Shown piece by piece: positions 23,079 to 34,608 of a stretch of 64,000 nucleotides of DNA. Made by a program: the position numbers and the translations under genes. The notes beneath the pieces are model-generated. The model did no database searches and was not told where the DNA came from. It saw only the letters and a program-made list of their open reading frames with translations. Each line of letters begins with the position of its first letter. Positions within the stretch are counted from its first letter, which is position 1. Source of the stretch: Gnetum montanum (lineage: Eukaryota > Streptophyta > Gnetopsida > Gnetales > Gnetaceae); assembly GCA_015680685.1 (NCBI GenBank), contig MNCI01014500.1:115568-179567 (forward strand), written 5' to 3'.

Positions 23079-23830
23079 TGATGGGATGTGATATCGCAGC
23101 CCATCACCAGTTCTATAAATAAGAGGCGGCTGTCCCTTGTTTTCACATCTAGATCTAGACCCTTAGCCAGACTCTAGCAGTTTTACCATTCCAGAGATAG
23201 AATAATTTCCATGTGCCCACAATAGGAGTCTCAAAGTGAACGGATCTTTATTCGAGCAAATTGTACCTGAGCATACATTTGTGTATGGAAATAAAGACAA
23301 ACTTTCTGATAAACCTTGCAGTACATGGACTAAACTAAATAGGACTTTAATTAATGTTAAATGCTTAAATGCTTTCCTAGATAATTACTCTCTCTCAACC
23401 CTCAACTCCTAGTTAAGTGCATTCAGTACGACTGCTTCGAGCACGTGTGCTACGCTTGGTAACCCAGTAATGAATAGCGTTTGGTAATCCCAGTAGCTTT
23501 GCACTGGTTCAAGGTGTGTATGGCAAGTGAGAACGGATACTGATGCTAGGACGATTAAAGCTTAGTTAGTAAAAGTTAGTTACTTAGTCTCTTCACCCTT
23601 TCCCCTCTTAGCATAGGCGATAAAAAGATAAAAGATATAAAAATCACATGCCTCAAGATTACTTAATCATACAACCATGAAAAATGCAAGTAAGCCTGGG
23701 AAGATAATGATTGATTAACCTTAAGTGTTCCATAAGGCATGTAAGCACTTAGTCCTTGGAGTTCGACTGGATCATCCGTTTTACGCTCATATTCATATGG
23801 TTGAGTGTAGGGGTACCTCACCACTCATCA
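23079..23830 (+). repeat. 5' LTR
   Basis: Begins TGATGGGATGTGATATCGC and ends CTCATCA, 752 bp. The start corresponds to TGATGAGACGCGATATCGC at 61926, with CpG sites decayed to TpG. Confidence 0.9.
23114..23121 (+). promoter_or_regulatory. LTR TATA box
   Basis: TATAAATA followed by AGAGGCG, 35 bases into the LTR. Transcription would start about 30 bases downstream, near 23145-23150. Confidence 0.65.
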
Positions 23831-23850
23831 TTAGCGCCATTGTCGGGGAC
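23831..23850 (+). other. Primer-binding site, Asp-tRNA-like
   Basis: TTAGCGCCATTGTCGGGGAC directly after the LTR end differs from the Asp-tRNA complement TGGCGCCGTTGCCGGGGA at three positions, all G-to-A or C-to-T. Confidence 0.85.
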
Positions 23851-23946
23851 TTAGTTGTTTGTGGACTAAGTAGAACATAGGAAATCATCCACATCGTTGG
23901 GAAGCTTAAATGAACCCTTAGGATTAATTAGAGAAAAAATTAAACA

Positions 23947-25576
23947 ATGGTCAATAGCACACCAAATAAGATAACAATGTCTTCTTCTTCTCACAAAAGC
24001 ACTTCACCGCCTAGGGACCACACAAGAGGCAGTCGGCGGCACAACATACATAACCAAGAATCGCCAGTTCCTCAACAATTCAATGTGGTGTATACTCACC
24101 ACGATGCATATATACCTAACTTTACCTTTATCATTCATCAAGATGAACAACTACGATGGATTGACTTGGAGGGTAACATAGTGTTGCCTCCAGACAGAGC
24201 CGCTCCCAACATGCTCCTTCGTGTCCTTGCATGAATAGGCATGTCGCAACTATATGCTGAGTATGTTGCATGTGATTACAACGTAAGTGACTACCATCTC
24301 ATAGAAGCGCAACATCAACGGGACTTGTGACAGGAGAGTTACCACACATCGTTGAAGGGTAAAGGACCCCATAATGCTTCGCCTGTCATAAGCAAAATTA
24401 AGGGTGGTGAGCCTATTTCAATAGGTTCTCCACAAATTGATGTTCCCCCTCCTAACGATGGTGAGGATGTGGGGTATCAGAACCTGCACTCCACGATTCA
24501 TAACCCTGGTTCTGACCCCCATGAACACCAAGTGTTCAATGAAGGAACACAAACAAACGACAAGGGCAAGCAGTTTGATCATCATCACGATCCCATAACC
24601 ACAAAAGGGAAGGTAGGAAACATCACCATGGTGATGGTTCTGCTTCCTCTTCTCCTTCATCGTCACACTTACCCTCTCCTTCAACATTAGGACGCAGTCA
24701 TAAGGAGCATAACTGTGAGGATAAGGGTACACAAGATGAGAGACCTCAACGAGAGAGTCGAGAGCGAGGACAAGGGCATTTGAGAGAATCAAGGCATGGA
24801 AGAAGGGAAAGTAGGGAACCACATAGGCATCATAGATGCCATGAGAGAAATGACCATGATGAACCACTACTTGCAACCCGAAGCATGTTAGACATTACGG
24901 AGGCCGTTAGAATACCTACAAGGCACCAAAAAGATAGCCAGATCAAGAGAATAGACATGAATAATATCCCACGATTTGAGGGGGGATACAATGCTGATCC
25001 ACAGAACCACTTACAGGAATTTCACAATGCCTGTGCCTTGTAGAATATTGAAAATGAGTGGCAAAAGTTAAAGTTGTTTCCAAGGACACTCATAAAAGAA
25101 GTGGAAAGCTGGTACTGGTCCTTAGAACCGGAATCCATTCGGAGGTTGAGTACGATGTTAGAACTTTTTAACGATAAATATCAAACATACTCCCAAGTGT
25201 CCAACTTGTGTAAGTAGATCTAAAGATGGAAGCAAGGTAATCACAAACCCTTGGATGCTACCATGGGCCAATATTATGCACTGTTACATCGTTGCTCAAG
25301 CCATGGTTACGCACAACAGGATCAACTCCTCCATCTCGTAGATGGGCTAAGACATGAAACTAGGAGAATCCTTGGAACATATGCCTAAGGGAGATTATCT
25401 AAACTTAGGTCCCATGAGGTTCATAGATTGTTGGAGCAAGTAGCTAAGGAAGAAGGAGAGCTACGTAAGAGAGAAATCGCGGAAGAGTATAACTGCGATC
25501 CTTCCCTCTGAAAGAGGGGAGTGAGATTCTGTCAGGAGGAGGATGAGTCATCACTCGAAGAGGAGGAAATTCTCTG
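23947..25576 (+). pseudogene. Gag
   Basis: Structural polyprotein that would package the RNA. The frame starting ATG at 23947 is interrupted by TGA at about 24232 and 24328, and shifts frame near 24600 in a His/Asp/Arg/Ser-rich tract. It continues as RESRHGRRESREPHRHHR (24780 on), the capsid-like block YNADPQNHLQEFHNACAL...LKLFPRTLIKEVESWYWSL, and MLELFNDKYQTY (25155 on), then GELRKREIAEEYNCDPSL and an acidic tail. The W-Y-W plus F-N-D-K-Y pattern is the usual Gag core. No CCHC zinc knuckle is seen before protease begins. Confidence 0.85.
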
Positions 25577-26110
25577 ATCTTGGAAGTCCTCCAATCTATC
25601 TCCAAGTTGCTGGGAATGAACCATGTAAAGCTCTTCTAGACTCAGGTTTTGGAGTCAACTTAATATCACAAGAAATGTACAAAGCCTAGAACCTGCCTCC
25701 ATTGAGAAAGAGCAATATTCGACTTGAGCTGGTTGATTAGTCCATCACTGTCCCCTTGGAACTAGTGGAGGATATCGTTACCACTGTGTGTGGTTGGTCG
25801 TATCCAGCTGATTTCCTAGTAATACAAGTCAATAATGGTAAAGGGAACTTCCCAATAATAATGGGAAGAGCATGGCTAAGTACGATAGATGCATGCCTAG
25901 GAATCCACGATCTTTCCCTGGAAAAATCCAAGAAAAACACTTTTGGAAAGATCGAGAGGAAGAAAGTTCCATGCATCACATACAGTGACATAGAGTGCCA
26001 TTGCGTGCAGAAATCATGGGTTATGCGGAGTTTAGCATTACTTGCATGCAATCGGTGTGCACAAGAAATTAATATACAATGGTGCTTGTATGCAGCAGCC
26101 ACATGACAAG
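25577..26110 (+). pseudogene. Retropepsin
   Basis: Gag-Pol protease. Frame 1 reads LGSPPIYLQVAGNEPCKALL then DSGFGVNLISQEMY, keeping the catalytic Asp-Ser-Gly (25639-25647). It continues to VCGWSYPADFLVI and FPIIMGRAWLSTIDACLG, the second half with the flap-distal G-R-x-W-L. In-frame stops fall at about 25687 and 25738, and TGA at 26104 ends the block. The active triad is intact here, unlike the minus-strand sister. Confidence 0.85.
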
Positions 26111-26127
26111 AGGACACCCTGTGGCTG

Positions 26128-27780
26128 ATGGATGATCAGGAGAGCAACTCGATAACATGCATGGAATTAACTGAGGGAATAACTAGTGCTTACATTGGAA
26201 GCATAGACACACTTGAGCAAGTCTGTTGCCAACTTCTAAAACTTAGCCTCAAAAACATGAACTGGGGGAAGTTGGAAATTCCTGAGATATTTAAACAAGA
26301 GCCCCTTGATCTGAAACCATTGCCCACCGGTATGGAGTATATAACCCTTGAAAATGGAAAAACGGTAATCATCAATGCAAAACTTGTTCCCAACCAAAAA
26401 GAAAGATTGCTTAAAGTGATAAACAAGTGGTCAAAAGCCTTTGCCTAGTCATATCTCGTGTTAACCAGAATAGATCCTAGGATATGCCAGCATAGGATTT
26501 ACACAGACCCCTCCATGAAACCTCGAAAATAACCACAGAGGCGATTGTACCCGAAATTGAAACAAATGTAAAAGAAGAGATAGAACAACTTCTTAAGGCT
26601 GGGTTCATATATCCCATTACTGATAGTGAATGGGTTAGTCCTCTAGTAATCGTGCCTAAGAAGGGAGGAAAATGGAGGGTGTGTATAGATTTTAGGCTAC
26701 TAAACATGGAAACATTCAAGGATCATTTCCCGTTGCCATTCGTTAACCAAGTCTTAGACACTATAGCGGGACATCGCTATTATAGTTTTTTGGATGGGTA
26801 TAGTGGATATAATTAAATACAAATCGTACTAGAAGATCAAGCCAAAACAACGTTCACCAATCCTTGGGAAACATTCACATATAAACAAATGCCATTTGGC
26901 TTGTGCAATGCTCCTACCACATTTCAACATTTAGTTCTAAGCATATTCTAACAGCAAATCGGGAACGGAGTTGAAGTCTTTATGGACAAATTCTCTACTT
27001 ATGGAACAAGCTTTGATCAAGCCCTGGACTAATTAGAGCAAGTGTTAAAATGATGTGTAGAAACCAACTTAAGGCTCAATTGGCAAAAAAGCCATTTGAT
27101 GGTCTAAGAGGGTGTTGTACTTGGGCATAAAATTTCACATTTAAGAATAGAGGTAAACCCGAATAAAGTTAGGGTCATCCAAGAAATTACCCGACAATCA
27201 GAAACTGTTAAAGAAATTCGGTCATTCCTTGGACACACTAGCTACTATAGGAGATTCATTGAGAACTTCTCCAAGATTGCCAAACCATTGGTAGAATTAA
27301 CGAAAAAGGATGCACCATTCGAATGGACCAGGGAATGTGAACGAGCATTCCAAACTTTGAAACAAAGGCTTGTAGAAACTCCCATTCTACAAGCCCCTAA
27401 TTGATCCAGACCATTCCATATAATGACTGACACATCTAATTATGCCTTAGGAGCCGTACTGACATAGTTAGATGAACAAAAATGCCCTTATTACATTCAC
27501 TATGCAAGTAAGAGTATCGTCAATGCACAACTAAACTACACAACTACAGAAAAACAATTAATGGCTATAGTGTTTGCACTGGACAAGTTTAGGCACTATG
27601 TGTTAGGCTACAAAGTGTACATTCATACAGATCATAGTGCAATCAGGTTCCTCATGAATAAGCCAACGGTTAGCCCTCGTATTATACGTTGGCTGGTAAT
27701 CCTACAGTAGTTCGATCTAACAATGATAGATCGAAAGGGCACCAAGAACGTAGTTGCAGATCACTTATCTCGGTTGCACT
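26128..27780 (+). pseudogene. Reverse transcriptase and RNase H
   Basis: RT: the connection and finger region gives KWSKAFA, RIDPRICQHRIYTD, a frameshift near 26530, then EWVSPLVIVPKKGGKWRVCI, DFRLLN, FLDGYSGYN (first catalytic Asp present), MPFGLCNAPTTFQH, and VFMDKFSTYG (26975-26989), where the second Asp of the F-M-D-D motif is Lys. Then HKISHLRIEV and FLGHTSYYRRFIENFSKIAK. RNase H: DTSNYALGAVLT, TTEKQLMAIVFALDKFRHY, YIHTDHSAIRFLMNK, and the tether KGTKNVVADHLSRL. Several in-frame stops are present. The sister copy at 17285-18740 keeps F-M-D-D, showing the Lys is a lesion here. Confidence 0.9.
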
Positions 27781-27949
27781 GGGACAACAAAGAGGATGAA
27801 TATGCCATATCTGATCATTTTCTTAACGAAGCTCTCTTTGCCGGTGTAGTGAATAACCAACCCATGGGAACAAATTGGTATAGTAGCATTCTCACCTATC
27901 TCCTTTCCCAACAAACACCATAGGGGTTGGACTTTAGGAAGAAGCAACA

Positions 27950-29159
27950 GTTTCTTCACAGAACCAAGTACTTCATGGAGATCAAAGGACAACTTTACAA
28001 AGTCTATCTTGATGCCGTGGTTTGATGGTGTGTGCTCGATGTGGACCAACTAAGAGTTCTCTAGGAAGCTCATGAGGGCCCTTATGGGGGTCACTATGCA
28101 GGGAGACGAATGGCCATCAAGATCATGATTGCAGGATATTACTAGCCAACACTATTTCGAGATACCCATCATTTTTTCCAATCCTATGAGTGTTGTCAAC
28201 GTGATGGAGGAATGACTGCTAGAATGGAGGGTCCGCAACAATGGATTCAACCTTTGGAACCCTTCAAAATTTGGGGAATAGACTTTATGGGGCCCATTAC
28301 ACCAATGTTCAATGGAAAAGCTTATATCATTGTTGTTGTTGACTATCTAACAAAATGGGCTAAAGCAACTACTATAATAGACTGCACATCATCTACAGCT
28401 ACACAATTTGGATAATAACAAGTCGTAAATAGGTTTGGTGTGCTGCATGCACTTATCTCGGATAACGGAACGCATTTCACAGGTGCAACCTTTTGAAAAT
28501 TGATGCAACGCTTAGGGGTTGAACATAAATTAACTACACCTTATCACGCCCAAGCTAATGGCCAAGCCGAGGTCACTAATCGAGAGATTACTAGAATATT
28601 AACAAGGAAAATTAGCAAATATAGGCAAGATTGGAGCACTAAACTGAACGATGCTCTCTGGGCATACTGCTCCACTTGGAAACTCCCTATAGGCTATTCT
28701 CCCTATGAGTTAGTGTACAAAAAACTCCCAAAGCTTCCAATTCAAACAGAGCTCTGTACACTGTCCATGGCATGTGACCTCCACCTTGACCTTGATCTAG
28801 TACAAAAACAAAGATTGGTGACTCTAAACATGCTAGACAGAAATCGATTAGTTGCCCTGTCATCAAATGAGTTGCACAAGGCACATAATAAACAACCTCA
28901 TGACTTAAAAATTCGAAAGGTCCAGTACCAACTAGGAGATAAGGTCTTTTCCTGGAACCCCACTCATGTGCCCCAACGCATGAAATTTCAAACATTATGG
29001 GAAGGACCTTACATCATTCACACAACCTTTCTCTCAAGAGCCATGACCATATACAAACCTGAAAGCCCTGATAAAAGATTATTGGTCAATGTGCAACAAA
29101 CCAAATCCTTCCATGAACCTAGAACAGCTGATGCACATAATACCTCTGAGAGAGGATGA
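27950..29159 (+). pseudogene. Integrase
   Basis: The zinc module reads EAHEGPYGGHYAGRRMAIKI to FFQSYECCQRDGG, with the first Cys of the pair changed to Tyr (28185-28187). The core is in a single frame from 28212: GIDFMGP (Asp 28281-28283), LISDNGTHF (Asp 28461-28463) and GQAEVTNREI (Glu 28569-28571), so the DDE triad is intact. Only stops near 28414 and 28494 break it. The C-terminal domain is open to 29159 and contains LWEGPYIIHT (GPY motif) and the ending LLVNVQQTKSFHEP. This is the best preserved coding region of the window. Confidence 0.92.
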
Positions 29160-30917
29160 CCTCGCTCCTTATTTCGGATCTCTCCCTTTCAACTCAGTCA
29201 TGGGGGAGATGGCCACCTATGCTAATCAATCGAGGCCCTCAATTTCTTTTTAAGTTTTTGTTTTACACATTTGTTTTTTACAAATTTCTTTAACTTTTCC
29301 CATTTTTGTCTTACAACATCGTTCATACTTTTTCTTTTATTTGTGTGCGTGTATGTGTGTTTATCCATTTTGTTAAGGTTGTCATCCAATAAGTGCTCTT
29401 GATGGTGGTATGAACTGTATTCACTTGATTGCTAATGTTTGGTTTTTACCTTTGAGTTATGATGTTGATACTAAGGTATGGTTCTTTTGATATAGCAGGC
29501 AATGAGTCCACATCATCCACACATCCATAAATATCTATGGTCTCTCTTGGCTTGGAACTGTATAGTCCCTTTCTTCAAATTAATAAGAACTATCAACGAA
29601 TCGGTGACTAGGCATTTCTCAAACTAAGGAAGGACTCAGGGATTGAAAAGGGTGTGACTTCAAGGGGATTTGATGCACTTGTGCTGGCCATTCTCTTGGG
29701 TGCTTGGACATTTTCTTCCTGAGTTTTCTTACCATTCCGACATTGCCACATTATCGGGTAGCTGAGCAAATAAAAATAATAAGTCTTTGCATGGTGTGGT
29801 TCTCACACAAAAAAAAAATAGTGGGAATTCAAAGCACACCCCTTAGAAAAAATAATCACTTGGACTACAAGCAATGGTTATGGAACTAAAATAAACACGT
29901 TCCCTCTAACTAAGGCCCTTCTTGCTCCCTACTTTCCCCTCTTTCGTTTCGTTGGAATGGTGGTGGCTCTTTGGTAGAGGCATTCTTGTTACTTCAAGTG
30001 AATGGATGGGCCAAATGTATTAATGCGAAGTCACTGGATGTGGTTTGTTTGAGGCTGGATTTGAAATGAGATCTACTAAGTCACATTAACCATTAATACA
30101 CAAAGGGTTGTACATCACCTTGTTCTTGAGATTCCATTCCATTCTCTTCTTTCCATCCTTCTTTCTCCATGTATCAGCTCATTGCCGATTATATTAGTAG
30201 TCTATATTTTGGTGGATGCATTGTTTTCTTTTTGGTAAACTCTTGTGGTTAAGAATTTAAATTTTGTTTCCAAATGACATTTCTAGAGCCTATGGACTCT
30301 TTGAATGTGGGATTGTCAGGGCATTAAGGGCATGAGCCTACTTTGGGGAGGACCCACTCGCATTCCTATTTGGTGCATCCGTTAATTTCTTTCCCTTAAA
30401 CATTTCTGCAATCACCATTTATTTTGTTCATCTCCATCTTTGACATCCATTTTATTGGCGTGGCCATTGTTTCTTTTTCTTCATCTTTCTTGTTCCTTTT
30501 CTTTTTCTCCATTCTCTTGCTACTAGAGGTTTGCTCTCAGTCATGGGGGTCCTGGTCCAATTTTTTTGATTTTCTCTAAACCCCTACACCTCGGGTAAGC
30601 ACCAATATTATATCTCCAGATCCATATCATCCATATCACAACTCAGCCAATGAACCTTACACCAAAGCAAGGTATCAATTACATTATGATTCATTTACCC
30701 TTGCTAATATAAGACTGTGTTGTGTGTGTAGATGGCAATCATACAACAATGGATTGGAGCCGAAGGAAACACTTGGAATGGACTAGTGTTGAAGCAGTTA
30801 TGTAAAGAACAAGATTGATGACGCACTTATGGATGTACAACAAAAGACGCAATCTTGGCATTGGCAGTAGCAGACTTCTTATTTTCTCTCTCTCTTCTTT
30901 CTTTTCTCTAGCAGTAC
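29160..30917 (+). other. 3' spacer of the plus-strand gypsy element
   Basis: Non-coding, about 1.75 kb. It contains two internal copies of a purine motif, CAGTCATGGGGGAGA (29194-29208) and CAGTCATGGGGG (30538-30549), one unit of the 86-bp repeat (about 29775-29855), and a stretch 30030-30900 that is homologous to 60830-61735 of the derivative element. A pyrimidine-rich CT tract lies at 30885-30910. Small frames here are not genes. Confidence 0.7.
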
Positions 30918-31522
30918 GAGTCTCAAAGTGAACGGATCTTTATTCGAGCAAATTATACCTGAGCACACATTTGTGTACGGAAATAAAGAAGAACTTTCTG
31001 ATAAACCTTGCAGTACATGGACTAAGCTAAATAGGACTTTAATTAATGTTAAATGCTTAAATTCTTTTCTAGATAATTACTCTCTCTCAACCCTCTACTC
31101 CTAGTTAAGTGCATTCAGTACAACTGCTTCAAGCACGTGTGCTACGCTTGGTAACCTAGTAACAAATAGCATTTGGTAATCCCAATAGCGTTGCACTAGT
31201 TCAAGGTGTGTATGGCAAGTGGGAACGGATACTGATGCTAGGATGATTAAAGCTGAGTTAGTAAAAGTTAGTTACTTAGTCTCTTCACCCTTTCCCCTCT
31301 TAGCATAGGCGATAAAAAGATAAAAGATATAAAAATCACATGCCTAAAGCTTACTTAACCATACAATCGTGACAAATACAAGTAAGCCTAGGAAGACAAC
31401 GATTGATTAACCTTAAGTGTTCCATAAGGTGCGTAAGCACTTAGTCCTTGGAGTTCGACCGGATTGCACGTGTAACGCTCGTATTCGTATGGTTGAGTGT
31501 AGGGGTACCTCGCCACTCATCA
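30918..31522 (+). repeat. 3' LTR lacking U3
   Basis: Matches 23226-23830 of the 5' LTR, from GAGTCTCAAAGTGAACGG to CTCATCA. The first ~147 LTR bases, including TATA, and the polypurine tract are gone. A short CTCTAGCAGT just upstream also occurs in the LTR at 23171-23180, pointing to a small-scale deletion or template jump. Confidence 0.9.
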
Positions 31523-31559
31523 CAAGGCTTTCCCATTTATAACTAAAATTTTCTTTGAA

Positions 31560-31632
31560 GTGTTTCATATATCTCTTTTTATTGATGTCTAGAATATTAA
31601 CCCAAAAGACATCAATAAAGAATGTGAAACAC
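31560..31632. repeat. Imperfect inverted repeat (hairpin)
   Basis: Arms 31560-31590 (GTGTTTCA...TTTATTGATGTCT) and 31607-31632 (AGACATCAATAAAGA...TGAAACAC) pair over about 26 bases around a 16-base loop. No transposon ends or mature-RNA evidence are visible. Confidence 0.6.
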
Positions 31633-34392
31633 CATTGCAGGTTCATCACCAATGCTTCTCTCTTGACACTTGATTCTGTAGCTGTCGAGTCATGCTAAAA
31701 AGTACTTATGATGATGTAGTAAGGTTAAAATGAGAGATAATAATTTTGGAATGAGGCAGTGGCTACATTATCTAATTAAATAAGGATAAATAAGCTAATG
31801 AAGAATTCCAAATATTTTGACATCATGATCATGGTGTAGTGATATGCTCATTAGTTGACAAGGTCTTCACACTTCGTGCTTGGTTTAACTAGTTACATGT
31901 GCTTGGATTTGGAGAAACTAATCATTCGATCTTGGCTTCTTTGACTACTTAGCTTATTTTTTGAGCCATTTGTTTAAATTTAGGCTACTTCAACCTCTTG
32001 AATTTCTTGGCATTTCTTCCTTTTTTTGTAGGAGTAAAACCTTCTTTCAGTTTCATTACCAAGGTTGAGTTTTTATTTTCTCATTGAATGAAGAATCTTG
32101 AAATTTAGTGAAAAGATTGATAAACCATGTAGTAGAATATGTCATACGACCATGATATATGAATGTCAAACATAGGTTTTCATTATTAACAAGGTAAGGC
32201 TGAAATGTTTACATAGTTATGACTATGAAAGGGTAATTGAATGATATGAGATAAGCACTATTGACATGGTCAAATAAGCTAGTCAAATCTCATGTATCAA
32301 GATCAGATGATAACTTAGTATTGTAACCACTCACAACTCTGCGATGACTCCAGGCTCATCTTGCAAACATAACTTGGAGAGATCAAGAAAATAGATCAAA
32401 TAAACATCATATCACTAGAGATAACATAGGAGAACAAGCAACCATTAGCCATCATGAGATACAATTGGTAGAACTTGAGAATGGTGTATCTTGTTTTGCA
32501 TATTTATATGAAATTTTTAGTGTTTTGAGATGCAAAAGAGAGAGATAAGATCATGCATGCTTTCTTATCACAAGCTTCAGGATCCATCAATGTGACATAT
32601 TCATTTAAGTCTACAAGCAAAGGCCAATGATAGTAAAAGAAAACATATCATGTTAGAAGTAATAAAGGCCATGTGAGGGTCTTTATGTTACCTTGTAGGG
32701 ATTTGATGATGTCGTGGGCAAGCTAAGGTTCAAATAAGGAACTTAATTTCTCAATTGATGTTTTATGGTCAAAATGATATATAGGCTCAATATCTAGGAA
32801 TTCAAGATCAATTTGTCAAAGAACATCATGTAAAGGATCTACTTAGGCTTAAAGGCAAGTTGAAATATTTCCATACCCTCATAGCTCAATCTTTCATATC
32901 AACATAAGTACATTAAGTAGCGTTTGCAAGATGTAATTATCAAATAGGGTCAAAACAAACTAAAAGTAAGATAATAAATAATGTTAATCTTATGTTGTAG
33001 TCACCATATGGTCAAAACATGTAATAATCCAATGAAAATGCCATAAATAAAGAGCATAATGATATTTTAATGTCAAATTAAGTCAAATTAACTAAATATG
33101 GCATGTTGTCATTGTGTTTGTGCCAGTAGGTTAGTGTGTGGGTAACATATTTAAGTAGACTAGTGTATTTGACCTATGTGGGTAGCGTACTTAAGCATAT
33201 ATCCTAGTTCTACCTTGTGTTTAAGTTAATTATTCTAGCATTTTCACTAGCATAGTGTTTTAATCCTTGGTGCTTTTGTCTAGAATTTGTGGAGCACACA
33301 TGATAGTGTTTTAGTGCAAGATAAGGAATGTTTTAGGTTATAAAATTGATTTTGCCACCAGAAAGTAGCATATGAAGTGAATTTCATTGATAATTTCATT
33401 CATCTAGCATGTTTGAACTACACTTGGAATATTTGATCACTTGTGCATAGCATTTTTCACTATAGCAAAAACGTTTCACCAAATATTTGTATGGTAGATC
33501 AATTTCATTCTCAATTTCATTGCTACAATGTATGTGAGGTAGGTTGAGATGATCAAATCTCATTACCATAGTGTATTTAAGAAAACTTGGTTTTTCTTAT
33601 CAAATATACTTAGCATATTTGAGCAAAACTAGGAATTTTAGGTTTTTCTTATAGCTATAGGAATGAAACTTAGATTTTTTGCATTTTTACGGGGTCAATT
33701 TGGATTTTTCCTAGCCACATATGTAATGTGTTTAGGTTTTTCCCCATCTACGGTTAGTATTTTGTATCTCTATAGTTGAGAAATGCAATGTAGTAGGGAT
33801 ATAGACCCAAAATGAAATTTTTAAAGGTTTTTTTCTATGTCAATTTGTATCAAATTAGGTTTTTTCAATCAATTTTGGATGAATTTAAGTTTTTTCTGTA
33901 CTTTTATTACAGTGTCTTAGTCAATTTTAGCTAGATTGATACCACATTTATGGCCTATGATTAATTTTTAAAAACGTTTTCCTACCCCCCAAGGCTAATG
34001 TTTGCCACATTTTTCTACCTAAATAAAGAGTTTTGGAGTTTTTCCTTGCTAATCTTGGTAGCATTTGGATGCTTGATGCATGAGATGGATTTTGTGAGTT
34101 TTTTGTTGACTCTTTGGTTAGCATGTTTGGTCTCTAGCTCTAGAAGAGTAGAGTTTTTGGCCTTCCTTACCTAGGGAGGTAACATTTTTAGAATTTTTGA
34201 TTTTTTGTAAGAAGAAAATGGCAACGTGTATACTCCCAAGACCAATAAATCTTAGTGTTTTCCCCTTGCTCTCCCCTCATTTCCAGCATTTTTGATGATC
34301 TTAAACTTGAAGCCATTATTATTGGGATTTTTGAACTTCTCAAGTGTCAATGTTGTTGATTTTGGTTACATGTTTTGGTACAAATCTTATTT
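31633..34392. other. No gene recognised
   Basis: AT-rich DNA with T-rich runs on the plus strand and no frame or motif that I can assign. Confidence 0.35.
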
Positions 34393-34608
34393 CATGTTAG
34401 CTATTTGCTAAAATGCCTATCCATGTTTTGCATGTCAACTATTTGATAAAATGTTTTCCTATGTTTTACATGTCAACTATTTGATAAAATGTCTATCTAT
34501 GTTTTAAAAAATGTCAAACTTGATTTTTCACATGTTAATTGTTTAACAAAATATCAAATTAGGTTTTTTTCATGTCAAGTGTTTGACAAAATGTCAAATT
34601 CATTCAAT
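34393..34608. repeat. Degenerate ~38-50 bp tandem repeat, about five units
   Basis: Units begin CATGTYARYTRTTTGAYAAAAT and repeat at about 34393, 34431, 34470, 34536 and 34571. The first three have a 38-39 bp spacing; later ones contain insertions. Confidence 0.7.

Larger units (their letters stand above)
23079..31522 (+). mobile_element. Athila-like Ty3/gypsy retrotransposon, full-length but dead
   Basis: 8444-bp plus-strand element flanked by a perfect 5-bp duplication CAAGG (23074-23078, 31523-31527). Order: 5' LTR 23079-23830, primer site 23831-23850, gag 23947-25576, protease 25577-26110, RT-RNase H 26128-27780, integrase 27950-29159, 3' spacer, then a 3' LTR remnant 30918-31522. The two LTRs are about 95% identical by eye over their shared 605 bases, mostly transitions, so the insertion is fairly young. 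The 3' LTR has lost its first ~147 bases together with the polypurine tract. Stops, frameshifts and a damaged polymerase motif make it inactive. Confidence 0.93.

Noticed and set aside
24352-24876. Overlapping frames on both strands as separate genes
   Set aside because: The plus frame belongs to gag (same frame as 23947); the minus frame is its shadow in His/Asp-rich sequence.
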